A stretch of 64,000 nt of DNA from Halapricum desulfuricans (GCF_017094505.1 NZ_CP064787.1:434001-498000); one strand, 5' to 3'. Shown: positions 53,583 through 63,303, numbered from the stretch's first letter. Made by a program: numbers and translations. The notes: generated by a model from the sequence alone, not told the origin.

Positions 53583-54662
53583 ATGAAACCGCTGCACGCG
53601 CGATATCCGTTCATGCGGGCGGCCAGGGAGGCGGTCGAGGCCGCCGAGATCGACCTGGCGACGGTAGTCCAGCGGGGCGGTCCGGCCGTCGAGCGCGGCC
53701 TCGACCGCGTCGAGTCGGCCCTCGAGGACGGCACCGTCGGCGAGCCCCACAGGGAGTCGCGCGTGGAGCTGCTGTCGTACCCGATCGCTCGCGTGCTGGT
53801 CTCGATCGTCGACGAGGCGGTGCTGACCCGGTCATACGCTCGCGCGGAGGCCTCGAGCGCCCACGATCGGTTCACCGCGGAGCTGGCCTCGACGACGCAA
53901 CTGCGAAGCACCAGCGCCGACTCGCTGACGCTGCGCGAGTTGCTCGCGGAGTTCGAACTGCTCGAACACGTCCGACCCGAGAGCGGCCAGCTTTCGGAGG
54001 CCGACCGCTACTGGATCGACGTCGGGCCGTATCTGGATCTCGCGGCCGGACAGTGGGGCGAGGAGTGGCGGCTGGTCAACCGGCCGCTGGCCGACGGCGA
54101 GGTCCCGCTGGAGGAGTCGGACCTGCTGGTGCTCTGTCGGCGGGCCGTCGAGCAGCGCGTCGAGTCGGGCCTGCCGCTGTCGGTGCCCGACGCCATCGCC
54201 GGGCCGCTCGAGGAGGAGGTCGCCCGGATCCGGGAGACGCTGGCGGAGCTGGATCTGACCCGCGACATCGATACGGTCGTCCCCGACCTGTTCCCGCCGT
54301 GCATGCGCGCGCTGCTGGATCAGATCCAGCAGGGCGAACACCTCGAACACCACTCGCGGTTCGCGATCACCTCGTTTCTGACCTCGATCGGGATGAGCAC
54401 CGACGAGATCGTCGAACTCTACCAGGTCAATCCCGGGTTCGGCGAGGAGATGACGCGCTACCAGACCGAGCACATCCGGGGCGAGACCAGCCCGACGGAG
54501 TACTCGACGCCGTCGTGTGCGACGATGCAGTCCTACGGCGACTGTGTCAACATGGACGATCGGTGCGAGCGGATCTCACACCCGATGGCCTACTACGAGG
54601 ACGCGCTGGAGGACGCCGACGAGGACGAAGTGACCGACTGGCGCGAGCGTCAGGAGTCCTGA
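53583..54662 (+). CDS. priL: DNA primase large subunit
   Basis: A 359-residue subunit of archaeal/eukaryotic-type primase that supports PriS in making RNA primers. The four cysteines for its [4Fe-4S] cluster are Cys240 (LFPPCMRAL), Cys312 (TPSCATM), Cys321 (YGDCVNM) and Cys328 (DDRCERI). The N-terminus KPLHARYPFMRAAREAVE is typical. PriS is not adjacent. Its 3' end overlaps the convergent gene by 13 nt. Confidence 0.95.
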   Translation: MKPLHARYPFMRAAREAVEAAEIDLATVVQRGGPAVERGLDRVESALEDGTVGEPHRESRVELLSYPIARVLVSIVDEAVLTRSYARAEASSAHDRFTAELASTTQLRSTSADSLTLRELLAEFELLEHVRPESGQLSEADRYWIDVGPYLDLAAGQWGEEWRLVNRPLADGEVPLEESDLLVLCRRAVEQRVESGLPLSVPDAIAGPLEEEVARIRETLAELDLTRDIDTVVPDLFPPCMRALLDQIQQGEHLEHHSRFAITSFLTSIGMSTDEIVELYQVNPGFGEEMTRYQTEHIRGETSPTEYSTPSCATMQSYGDCVNMDDRCERISHPMAYYEDALEDADEDEVTDWRERQES

Positions 54663-55171
54663 CGTGCGAGGAAGAGCCCGACAGCCGTCATCACGAGGAT
54701 GAACAGCGCGAGTGCCCCGACGAGCGGTAGCGCACCGTCCGCGGAGATGTGGTCAGTCGCTCGGATCGATCCGTCGGCCGTTCCTTCGATCGTGCCAGTG
54801 ACAGTCGCGTTAGTCGTCCCGTTGAGCGTGCCGGTAATCGTCCCCTCGAAGGTGGCGTTGTCAGATCCGTCGACCGTCCCGTTGATCGATCCGTCGAGCG
54901 TCCCGTTGACCGATCCGTCGCCGTCAGTACCGTCGAACGATCCCTCGAACGTGCCGTTGAACTGACCGCCCGACGGATCGGCGACGGTGCCCTGTAGATC
55001 GCCCTCAACAGTGCCCTGAAGACCGTCGTCGAGGGTCGCGTCGCCGGTGAGCGTCCCGTCGAACGTGCCCTGGCTGGTTCCGTAGAGCGTTCCCACGGCG
55101 GCGAGTGCGACGACGAATATCGCGACGGATCCGATAGCAACACCGATCTCGACAGCGTCTGAACGCTCCAT
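54650..55171 (-). CDS. Gly/Thr-repeat membrane or surface protein
   Basis: A 173-residue protein: an N-terminal membrane segment (EIGVAIGSVAIFVVALAAVG), a ~100-residue external stretch built of short GT/NGT units (NGTFEGSFDGT, NGTLDGSINGTVDG), and a C-terminal membrane helix (LPLVGALALFILVMTAVGLF). At least six N-glycosylation sequons (NGT or NAT) lie in the repeat. The periodicity of four to eight residues suggests a beta-solenoid or an extended glycosylated stalk. The ATG at 55171 starts just before the first helix. Function unknown. Confidence 0.65.
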   Translation of the reverse strand: MERSDAVEIGVAIGSVAIFVVALAAVGTLYGTSQGTFDGTLTGDATLDDGLQGTVEGDLQGTVADPSGGQFNGTFEGSFDGTDGDGSVNGTLDGSINGTVDGSDNATFEGTITGTLNGTTNATVTGTIEGTADGSIRATDHISADGALPLVGALALFILVMTAVGLFLARQDS

Positions 55172-55554
55172 TACCGGAAAAATCCGATTCCGGCCCGGAA
55201 AAGCGTGTCGAAGCGCTCGGTCGCGGCACATTCTCTCGGATTGAGTCGTTCTACCGGGTGATTTAGCTGAGAACAGGCGCTAATCCCCCTCCCTCAAGGA
55301 GTCGTTCGAGAATCTTCGATTCTCGTGATCCCGAAAATCTTCGATTTTCGGACGACACCGCAGTCCGCGCAAGCGGACCAGGAGCGCAGTAGGGGGATAC
55401 AGCGTCCCCAGAAATCGAAGATTTCTGGTGTGCGAACGAATCGCGGAGCGACTCGTCAACGCCGTCATCGTCTTCCATACATTGTTCTATTCCCGGCCCA
55501 CTGGCCCACGTAATCCAAACATGTATTAAATACTAAACGTGTAGTGTGCATACG
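55172..55554. other. Intergenic region with hairpins upstream of the second TnpB unit
   Basis: This 383-bp gap has no gene I can support. It holds double-hairpin copy C (55292-55363) and a further hairpin with a GAA loop (55408-55428, CCAGAAATC/GATTTCTGG). An AT-rich stretch at 55510-55550 probably carries the promoter of the RHH-tnpB pair. Confidence 0.6.
55292..55363. repeat. Double-hairpin structure, copy C
   Basis: The inner part matches copies A and B: AGTCGTTC, hairpin GAGAATC-TTC-GATTCTC, linker GTGATCCC, hairpin CGAAAATC-TTC-GATTTTCG, then GACGAC. The outer GGGGTC/GACCCC stem is missing. It lies about 190 bp before the RHH gene, where the left end of the TnpB unit would be expected. 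Confidence 0.65.
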
Positions 55555-55677
55555 GTGAAACGGAAGACAATCACCATCCGAGAAGACCAAGAAGAATGGA
55601 TTCAGGACAACCACCTGAACCTCTCCTCGTTCATCCAAGAACAACTGGACGAGCTAATCGAAGAACGCGAACCCTAG
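55555..55677 (+). CDS. Tiny ribbon-helix-helix protein upstream of second tnpB
   Basis: A 40-residue ORF from a GTG: KRKTITIREDQEEWIQ (strand then helix 1) and LNLSSFIQEQLDELIEER (helix 2) give a minimal RHH DNA-binding fold. It ends 3 nt before the tnpB ATG. The sequence differs from the 44-residue RHH protein before the first tnpB, yet the position is the same. A regulator of tnpB is inferred. Confidence 0.7.
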   Translation: MKRKTITIREDQEEWIQDNHLNLSSFIQEQLDELIEEREP

Positions 55678-55680
55678 TCC

Positions 55681-56943
55681 ATGAACTACAACTACAGGTA
55701 TCGCCTCAAGCCGACCGAACGCCAGCGTGAGACGCTGGACTACCACCGCGATACCTGTAGACAACTCTACAACCACGCCCTGTATCGGTTCAACCAGATT
55801 CCCGAAGACGAGGGTACCGTCAAACAGCGTGTCCGGAAGATCCGTGACGAACTTCCCGACCTCAAAGACTGGTGGGACGCACTCACCGACATTTACTCGA
55901 AGGTGCTCCAGCCCACCGTCATGCGGATTGCGAAAAACATCAAACGTCTCGGACAACTCAAAGAGCAGGGGTACAAGGTTGGTGAGCTTCGGTGGAAGTC
56001 ACCTCGGGAGTTTCGCAGTTTCACCTACAACCAGTCTGGCTTCGAACTCGACAAGAAGAGTGGTCAGACTGTGCTGTCGCTGTCGAAGCTCGCAGACATC
56101 CCCATCGAACTCCACCGACCGCTGCCTGACGATGCCACGGTCAAGGAAGTCACGCTCAAAAAGGAGAAAACCGGCGAGTGGTTCGCTATCTTCGGCATCG
56201 AGACGGACACAGAACCACCAGCCAAGCCATCGCTGGAGGAGATTGACACTGACGAGATGGTCGGGATTGACGTGGGGATTCTGAAGTATGCCCACGACAC
56301 AGACGGCACAGCAGTCGAATCACTCGACCTCTCGGAGGAACGCGACAGGCTCGAACGAGAGCACCGGAACCTCTCGCGCAAAGCATACGAGTCGAACAAC
56401 TGGGAGAAGCAACGTCGGCGTGTTGCTGAGTGCTATCTCGACATCAAGCGCAAGCGGCGTGATTTCCTGCACAAACTCTCAGCATACTACGCTCGGGAGT
56501 ACGAACTGGTAGCGGTCGAAGACCTCGACGTGAAAGAGATGCTGGAATCGCCGCGCAACAGCCGTAACACGGCCTCAGCAGCATGGAACACCTTCACCGA
56601 TATGCTCGAATATAAGTGCGAGCGGGAAGGCACGCACTTCGTGGAGGTTGAACCCGAAGGCACCACGAAAGAGTGTGCTCAGTGTGGCGTTGAAACTGAG
56701 AAACCGCTGTGGGTGCGTGAGCACTCCTGTCCGGCTTGTGGGTTCGAAGCAGACAGAGACGCAAACGCAGCGTGGAACATTCTTTGTCGCGGTCTGTCAG
56801 AACTAGGAGTGGGTCACTCCGAAGGAACGCCTGTGGAGACTGCGCTCCCTGTGGACACTGCGGTTGTGTCTGCAAAGCGCGTCGTGGAAACAGGAAGCCC
56901 CTGCCTCAAGGAGCTGCCGAAGGCGGCGAGTAGGCAGGGGTAG
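55681..56943 (+). CDS. tnpB: TnpB RNA-guided endonuclease, second type
   Basis: A 420-residue TnpB. N-terminus YRYRLKPTERQRETLDYHRD is typical. RuvC acids are in GIDVGILKYAHD (Asp), LVAVEDLDVKEM (Glu) and EADRDANAAWNI (Asp). The zinc ribbon is CAQCGVE...CPACG. All key residues are intact, so it may be active. Its C-terminal tail is encoded by the terminal hairpin. Clearly a different subfamily from the TnpB at 26 kb. The predicted guide begins right after 56948, in the flank before the SWIM-domain gene. Confidence 0.92.
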   Translation: MNYNYRYRLKPTERQRETLDYHRDTCRQLYNHALYRFNQIPEDEGTVKQRVRKIRDELPDLKDWWDALTDIYSKVLQPTVMRIAKNIKRLGQLKEQGYKVGELRWKSPREFRSFTYNQSGFELDKKSGQTVLSLSKLADIPIELHRPLPDDATVKEVTLKKEKTGEWFAIFGIETDTEPPAKPSLEEIDTDEMVGIDVGILKYAHDTDGTAVESLDLSEERDRLEREHRNLSRKAYESNNWEKQRRRVAECYLDIKRKRRDFLHKLSAYYAREYELVAVEDLDVKEMLESPRNSRNTASAAWNTFTDMLEYKCEREGTHFVEVEPEGTTKECAQCGVETEKPLWVREHSCPACGFEADRDANAAWNILCRGLSELGVGHSEGTPVETALPVDTAVVSAKRVVETGSPCLKELPKAASRQG

Positions 56944-56948
56944 TTCAC
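56898..56948 (+). ncRNA. Probable 3' end of TnpB guide (omega) RNA
   Basis: CCCCTGCC (56898-56905) pairs with GGCAGGGG (56933-56940), with GCCGAAGGC inside the loop, then AGTTCAC at the element boundary. In IS200/IS605-type elements the tnpB 3' end is transcribed as the guide RNA scaffold, and the guide continues into flanking DNA. The 5' limit of the RNA cannot be seen. Confidence 0.5.
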
Positions 56949-57010
56949 GCCGCTGGAGCCCCTACAGTTCTAGTGGACGCAGACGCGAACCCGGCCGCGT
57001 CCGATCGACG

Positions 57011-57646
57011 ATGACCGAACACCTCCCGGACCGTTCCACCCGAAAGACCGCGCTCGCACCCGACACCCGGACGATGGACGACCGGGCGGCCCGCGCCTGG
57101 ACCGAGCGCATGGCCGTTCGGCCGCTCGGCGGAGGTCGCTACGCCGTCGACAGCCACAGCGGCGCGACCTACGTCGTCGACCTTCCCGCGAGTCGGTGTA
57201 GCTGTCCCGACCACCAGATCCGCGGCGAGCGCTGCAAGCACATCCGCCGGGTCGCCATCGAAGTGACCAGCCACCGCGTCCCGCCGCCCGGCAAGCGACG
57301 CGCCCGCTGTGCCCAGTGTGGCGTCGAGACGTTCGTCGGGGAAGACGCCGCAGAGCCGTGGCTCTGTTCGAACTGCCACTTCGGGCTCGGCGACGTCGTG
57401 CTCGACCGCGAGACGGGCGACCGACTGGTCGTCGCCGGCGTCACGACCCGACAGGCCGAGGAGTACGTGATCGACGCCGCCGACAGCACTGTCGCCGACT
57501 ACGAGACGAACGCGGGCTACCCCGGGGACGATCTGGTGGTCGAGGTGCGGTATCTCGCCGACGTGGTGCGCCGCGAGCGGCCCCGGACCTACGCGTTCCC
57601 CCACTCCCGGCTGGCGGCGACCGACCACCAGTTACCGGGCGAGTGA
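57011..57646 (+). CDS. SWIM zinc-finger protein with second zinc ribbon
   Basis: A 211-residue protein. The SWIM motif CxCx(n)CxH is SRCSCPDHQIRGERCKH at about residues 62-77. A zinc ribbon follows (CAQCGVETF...CSNC). The C-terminus is beta-rich (DRLVVAGVTTRQAEEYVIDA). SWIM domains bind DNA or proteins; the role here is unknown. The ATG at 57011 opens a typical acidic N-terminus. It begins 62 nt past the end of the TnpB element. Confidence 0.8.
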   Translation: MTEHLPDRSTRKTALAPDTRTMDDRAARAWTERMAVRPLGGGRYAVDSHSGATYVVDLPASRCSCPDHQIRGERCKHIRRVAIEVTSHRVPPPGKRRARCAQCGVETFVGEDAAEPWLCSNCHFGLGDVVLDRETGDRLVVAGVTTRQAEEYVIDAADSTVADYETNAGYPGDDLVVEVRYLADVVRRERPRTYAFPHSRLAATDHQLPGE

Positions 57647-57701
57647 CCGCCGCGCCGATGTCCCGCTCCGGGCTTCAGCGAGACAGAACAGACACGCAGC
57701 G

Positions 57702-58913
57702 TCACACCAGTACTTCGATCTCGTATCCGTTTGCCTCCAGCGCCTCGAGTAGCGACTGGACGTGTTCGTGGCCTTTCGTCTCTAGATCGAGCTCGACCTC
57801 GGCGTCGTTCAGCGCGATGTCCCGGGAGGCGCGGTCGTGCTTGATCGCGTAGATGTTCGCGTCCTGTTCGGAGATCACCTCGACGAGCTGGTCGAGCGCG
57901 CCGGGCCGGTCTTTCAGGACCGTCCGCAATCGCAGATAGCGCCCGGTCTCGATCAGCCCGCGCATGATCACCGTCGTCAGGACGTTCAGGTCGATGTTCC
58001 CGCCACAGAGCGCCGGGACGATGACCTCGTCGTCCGCGTAGTCGAATCGCTCGGCCAGCAGCGCGGCCAGCGGGACCGCGCCTGCTCCCTCGACGAGGGT
58101 TTTCGAGCGCTCCAGCAACGCTGTCAGTGCGACGGCGATCTCCGAGTCGGTGACTGTGACGACCTCGTCGACGCGCTCGCGGATCACTTCGAAGGTCCGC
58201 TCGCCGATCTTCCGGGTGGCGATTCCGTCCGCGATTGTCTCCACACTGTCGCGCTCGACTATCTCCCCCGCTTCGAGGGACGCAGGAGCGCTTGCGGCCC
58301 CCTCCGCCTGAACGCCAATCACCCGGACGTCCGCGTTTCTGCCCTTGAGCGCCGTCGCGATCCCCGAGATTAGCCCGCCCCCGCCGATCGGCACGACGAC
58401 CGTCTCGACTTCCGGGAGGTCCTCGTAGATCTCAAGCCCGATGGTGCCCTGCCCGGCCATCACCATCTCGTCGTCGAAGGCGTGGACGTACGTGCGGCCC
58501 TCCTCGCGTTCGATCTCGTGGGCACGCTCGGCCGCGGCGTCGTAGTCTTCGCCGTAGAGGACGACCTCGCCGCCGTAACTTCTGGTCGCTTCGACTTTCG
58601 AGACCGGAGCGTGTTCCGGCATGACGATCTTGGCGTCGACGCCCATCCGCGTGGCCGCGAGCGCGACGCCCTGCGCGTGGTTGCCGGCGCTCGCGGTGAC
58701 GACCCCGGCGGCCTGTTCGACGTCGCTGAGCGTCGCGATGCGGTTCGTCGCCCCGCGGATCTTGAACGCGCCCGTCCGCTGGAAGGTCTCCAGTTTCAGG
58801 TGGACGGTCGCGCCCGTCATCGACGAAAACGTGTGCGAGTAATCCAGCGGCGTGTGCCGCGCGGTCTCGGCGACTCGGTCACGCGCGGCGAGTACGTCCT
58901 CGAACGACAGCAT
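57702..58913 (-). CDS. ilvA: Threonine ammonia-lyase (threonine dehydratase)
   Basis: A 403-residue PLP enzyme that deaminates threonine to 2-oxobutyrate for isoleucine synthesis. The PLP lysine is in TGAFKIRGATN. The glycine loop for the phosphate is VVPIGGGGLISGIA, and the serine-type contact SAGNHAQGVALAA is present. A single C-terminal ACT domain (LKDRPGALDQLVEVISEQ) makes it the short, TdcB/IlvA-like form. ATG at 58913 (MLSFEDVLAARDR). Confidence 0.94.
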   Translation of the reverse strand: MLSFEDVLAARDRVAETARHTPLDYSHTFSSMTGATVHLKLETFQRTGAFKIRGATNRIATLSDVEQAAGVVTASAGNHAQGVALAATRMGVDAKIVMPEHAPVSKVEATRSYGGEVVLYGEDYDAAAERAHEIEREEGRTYVHAFDDEMVMAGQGTIGLEIYEDLPEVETVVVPIGGGGLISGIATALKGRNADVRVIGVQAEGAASAPASLEAGEIVERDSVETIADGIATRKIGERTFEVIRERVDEVVTVTDSEIAVALTALLERSKTLVEGAGAVPLAALLAERFDYADDEVIVPALCGGNIDLNVLTTVIMRGLIETGRYLRLRTVLKDRPGALDQLVEVISEQDANIYAIKHDRASRDIALNDAEVELDLETKGHEHVQSLLEALEANGYEIEVLV

Positions 58914-59158
58914 ACCCGACAGTTGCGCCGCTGGCCAGTTAGGTGTGAGGGAGGAGGATGGAACGTGTGACGGCATGCCCAACTGTGGCGGGATTGAACA
59001 TAAACGCCGGGGAAGCGGACCGAAAGTGAAACTACCGGACAGCGAGCGCACTCTCTCGACCGTCAGACGGCTGGCTGACGACAGTCCAGCAGATCGCTGT
59101 CTCGACGGCGGGACGGGTCTGACTCTCGGGGTCCGTGGTAACGGGACTCTCGGAAGCC

Positions 59159-59166
59159 TTACATAT
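59159..59166 (+). promoter_or_regulatory. TATA box of the cold-shock gene
   Basis: TTACATAT, centred about 28 nt before the ATG at 59191, so the mRNA should be leaderless or nearly so. A pyrimidine-rich stretch follows it. Confidence 0.5.
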
Positions 59167-59190
59167 CCCCCACCCCTCTGGATAGTTGCA

Positions 59191-59385
59191 ATGGCAAACG
59201 GTACGGTTGACTTCTTCAACGACACGGGCGGTTACGGCTTTATCGAGACTGAGGACGCGGACGAGGACGTTTTCTTCCACATGGAAGACGTTGGCGGTCC
59301 GGATCTCGAGGAAGGACAGGAGATCGAATTCGACATCGAACAGGCCCCCAAGGGTCCGCGAGCGACCAACGTCGTTCGGCAGTAG
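59191..59385 (+). CDS. cspA: Cold-shock domain protein
   Basis: A 64-residue single-stranded nucleic acid-binding protein. RNP-1 is GGYGFIE and RNP-2 DVFFHM, within a complete five-stranded OB fold (GTVDFFNDTGGYGFIETEDA). Acidic replacements of the usual lysines fit a high-salt cytoplasm. Likely an RNA chaperone. It is monocistronic, followed by 225 bp without a gene. Confidence 0.95.
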   Translation: MANGTVDFFNDTGGYGFIETEDADEDVFFHMEDVGGPDLEEGQEIEFDIEQAPKGPRATNVVRQ

Positions 59386-59610
59386 ATTTCGCACTATCGC
59401 TTTATTGCGATTCCGTTTTTATCGACGCTACAGGTCCTAGTGGCTACTGTACGTCTGTTTCGGGTCACGAGGTAGTGCGGTCACACCGGTAGACCGACAG
59501 TGATCGCCCCGACAGCGGTGGTGCTGGCGTCCCCGAGCCGCGTCTACGAACGGAGACCCGTCTGTCTGCAAACGAAGAGGCGCTTTCGAGAACCGGCGAG
59601 AACGGAACCG

Positions 59611-59787
59611 TCACCGAGCGGGCGACCAGCCACAGATTGTACACTCTACGGCGTCGCTGTCGTGGAGTCCACCACATTCGGGACACTGTTTCTTGTTATA
59701 GCTATCTTCCCAGCCGGCGGAATCCATGTCGTGGCCACGCTGCGACAGGAACTCGTCGAACATATCGTCGCTCGGTGCTGAGGCCAT
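59611..59787 (-). CDS. Zinc-ribbon microprotein (two CxxC motifs)
   Basis: A 58-residue protein from the ATG at 59787 (MASAPSDDMFDEFL). The C-terminal half has CPECGGLHDSDAVECTICG, two CxxC knuckles binding one zinc. It resembles small zinc-finger proteins common in Haloferax and relatives, some linked to growth, motility or biofilm phenotypes. TATATA at about 59810-59816 on minus lies in the right place for a leaderless transcript. Function here unknown. Confidence 0.75.
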   Translation of the reverse strand: MASAPSDDMFDEFLSQRGHDMDSAGWEDSYNKKQCPECGGLHDSDAVECTICGWSPAR

Positions 59788-60167
59788 GCATGTGATGGTA
59801 TAGCACGACGGTATATATGTTTATTGGTTTGTGAACTCATGGCAGACCAGGATCAACCGGGCGAACGCACGGGTCGCCGGTATGACCGACTGTGCGCCTG
59901 GAAACGTATCTCTGTCCGTCAAAAATCCGCTACAGGTGCTCCTGGGGAGTCAGTCTCCGAAAGTAGGTGGGGTGGGGGTGGGTGGGGGAAAGGATCATGG
60001 CACCGGTGGGGCGGTGCCACTGCCAGATTTTGGGAGTCGCTTGTACAAATATCTTGTGGTCAAATTATCGAGTATGAGAATAAGCGCGATTCAGCGGCGC
60101 CGTGCGGACGAAACTCGTCGCTTCGACACCAATCTCGAAACGACCGACGGGAGTTTCGGCCAGGCTG
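59788..60167. other. Intergenic region with a guanine-quadruplex motif
   Basis: No supportable gene in this 380-bp stretch, although open frames exist on plus (59824-60295) that lack haloarchaeal composition. The plus strand holds four G tracts separated by single T residues at 59966-59988, a canonical quadruplex pattern. Confidence 0.6.
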
Positions 60168-60653
60168 TCAGTGGCGGAACGGTTTCTCGAGCAGGACGAA
60201 CTCGAGTTCGACGCCGTCTATCTCGCGCGCCCGGTCTTCGAGTCGGTCGTAACCCTGCGATTCGTAGAACGCCGTCGCGTTGCGGGAAGAAATGACCGAC
60301 AGGCGCCGACAGCCCAGCAGCGCCGCGTTCGCTTCGAGATGGCCCAGCAGTCGCGCGCCGATCCCGGCGCGCGCCCGAGACGGGTGGACGAACAGCCCTT
60401 CGATCCGACAGTCGTCAGTGTGGAGGACGCCGTAGCCGACGACCGGTTCGTCACCATGCGCGACAAGCACCTGAAACGTGTCGGTCGTCGTCGCGGCCCG
60501 GTACTCTTCGAGCGCGCTGTCGGCCGGTGCCCAGGCATGGACCTGCTCGTCGGTGTACGCGCTCGCGGCGAGTTCAGAGATCGCGGCCCGTTTGACCTCG
60601 AGGATCGATCCGGCGTCGTCCGGCCCGGCCGTTCGAACCGACACGTCGGTCAT
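60168..60653 (-). CDS. GNAT-family N-acetyltransferase
   Basis: A 161-residue acetyltransferase. The acetyl-CoA loop is RARAGIGARLLGHLEANA (R/Q-x-x-G-x-G/A), preceded by beta4 RIEGLFVHPS and followed by NATAFYESQGYDRLED, the classic GNAT C-terminus. N-terminus VSVRTAGPDDAGSILEVKR. The acceptor is unknown. It is divergent from serB, 87 bp away. Confidence 0.88.
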   Translation of the reverse strand: MTDVSVRTAGPDDAGSILEVKRAAISELAASAYTDEQVHAWAPADSALEEYRAATTTDTFQVLVAHGDEPVVGYGVLHTDDCRIEGLFVHPSRARAGIGARLLGHLEANAALLGCRRLSVISSRNATAFYESQGYDRLEDRAREIDGVELEFVLLEKPFRH

Positions 60654-60740
60654 CTGTCCGTTCGTTGCTGGCCGTCCGCCTTGGATGTGTCCATCAGGTC
60701 GAACCGGGGAGTTTGTCACCCCCCGCCCCGAAGCACCGGC

Positions 60741-61373
60741 ATGCTCGTAGCCTTCGACTTCGACGGGACGCTCTCGGACTCGGAGATGGTCGTTCTGCTG
60801 GGCGAACAGTGCGGCGTCGCCGACGAGATCGACGAGATCACCGAACGGGCGATGAACGACGAGATCGACTACGCCGAAAGTCTCCGAAAGCGGTGTGCGC
60901 TGCTCGAGGGGCTCGACGAAGAGCGCGCGCAGGTGGCCTTCCAGCAGGTCCAGCTCCGGGACGGTGCGGCGGCGGTCATCGACGCGCTCGATGCGGCCGG
61001 CGTACACACCGCGATTCTCACCGGCGGCTTCGAGCGAGGTGTGGCGACAGCACTCGATTCGGCCGGCACCGAGGTCGACACGATCGTCGCAAACCGGCTT
61101 CCCCTCCGCGACGGCGCGCTCACTGGCGAGGTCGAGGGACCGCTGATCGAAGGGACGAAAGACACCGCACTCGATAAGGTCGCCTCGGATCTCGGCCTCG
61201 ATCGCTCGGAGACCGTCGCCGTCGGCGACGGCGCGAACGACCTGCCGATGCTCGAGGCCGCCGGCCTCGCGATCGGATACGACCCCAAACCCGCGGTCGA
61301 AGACGCCTGTGACGTCGTCGTCTCCTCGATGCCCGAACTCCAGGCCGTCCTCGAGGATCGCGGCGTCCTCTGA
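60741..61373 (+). CDS. serB: Phosphoserine phosphatase (HAD family)
   Basis: A 210-residue phosphatase for the last step of serine synthesis. HAD motif I is [12 protein letters not shown], motif [12 protein letters not shown], motif III Lys in [10 protein letters not shown], and motif [19 protein letters not shown], together diagnostic of SerB-type enzymes. The cap is the small helical SerB type. ATG at 60741. Pairs functionally with serA at 12.2 kb. Confidence 0.88.
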   Translation: MLVAFDFDGTLSDSEMVVLLGEQCGVADEIDEITERAMNDEIDYAESLRKRCALLEGLDEERAQVAFQQVQLRDGAAAVIDALDAAGVHTAILTGGFERGVATALDSAGTEVDTIVANRLPLRDGALTGEVEGPLIEGTKDTALDKVASDLGLDRSETVAVGDGANDLPMLEAAGLAIGYDPKPAVEDACDVVVSSMPELQAVLEDRGVL

Positions 61374-61465
61374 TCGCGCTCGCGCTTATACACCCGCTCG
61401 GCAATTGTTCACATATCTTCGGGATCGGCTCCGAAAATGCGGATCCTCGTCTTCCAAGGAAAGGC

Positions 61466-61473
61466 TTATATAG
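61466..61473 (+). promoter_or_regulatory. TATA box of the thermosome gene
   Basis: TTATATAG, a strong archaeal TATA box, preceded by AAGGC, centred 30 nt before the ATG at 61499. The predicted leader is only a few bases, as seen for other haloarchaeal chaperonin genes with heat-inducible promoters. Confidence 0.6.
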
Positions 61474-61498
61474 AATCACATTCAATCGACGCTTGACT

Positions 61499-63190
<1,692 letters not shown>

Positions 63191-63196
63191 ACCCAC

Positions 63197-63303
63197 TTTT
63201 TACGCCGTCGGGCCTCGCATGCGCGCCTGTCGGCGCGCAGCGGACCACTCCGGCGTAAAAACTTGGGGAAAAAGGCCGCTCGCGTCCGGTCGGACGCGAG
63301 CGG
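63197..63303. repeat. Nested inverted repeats downstream of the thermosome gene
   Basis: TTTTTACGCCG (63197-63207) is the perfect complement of CGGCGTAAAAA (63251-63261). Inside lies an 8-bp hairpin, TGCGCGCC-TGTC-GGCGCGCA (63220-63239). A separate 12-bp perfect hairpin follows at 63276-63303 with a GGTC loop. Probably transcript ends or mRNA-stabilising structures; there is no T run after the last hairpin. The rest of 63191-63489 shows no gene. Confidence 0.65.

Larger units (their letters stand above)
55292..56948 (+). mobile_element. IS1341-type element: RHH gene plus tnpB, no tnpA
   Basis: A TnpB unit without its own transposase. The right limit is AGTTCAC (56942-56948) after a CCCCTGCC/GGCAGGGG hairpin, the same terminus as in the first element. 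The left limit is a guess placed at double-hairpin copy C. It could be moved in trans by a TnpA such as the one at 27.5 kb, if ends are recognised. Confidence 0.6.

Noticed and set aside
59824-60295. Two overlapping open frames on plus around the quadruplex motif
   Set aside because: Their translations are rich in Arg, Ser and Gly with no acidic bias and overlap the GNAT gene on minus; probably non-coding.
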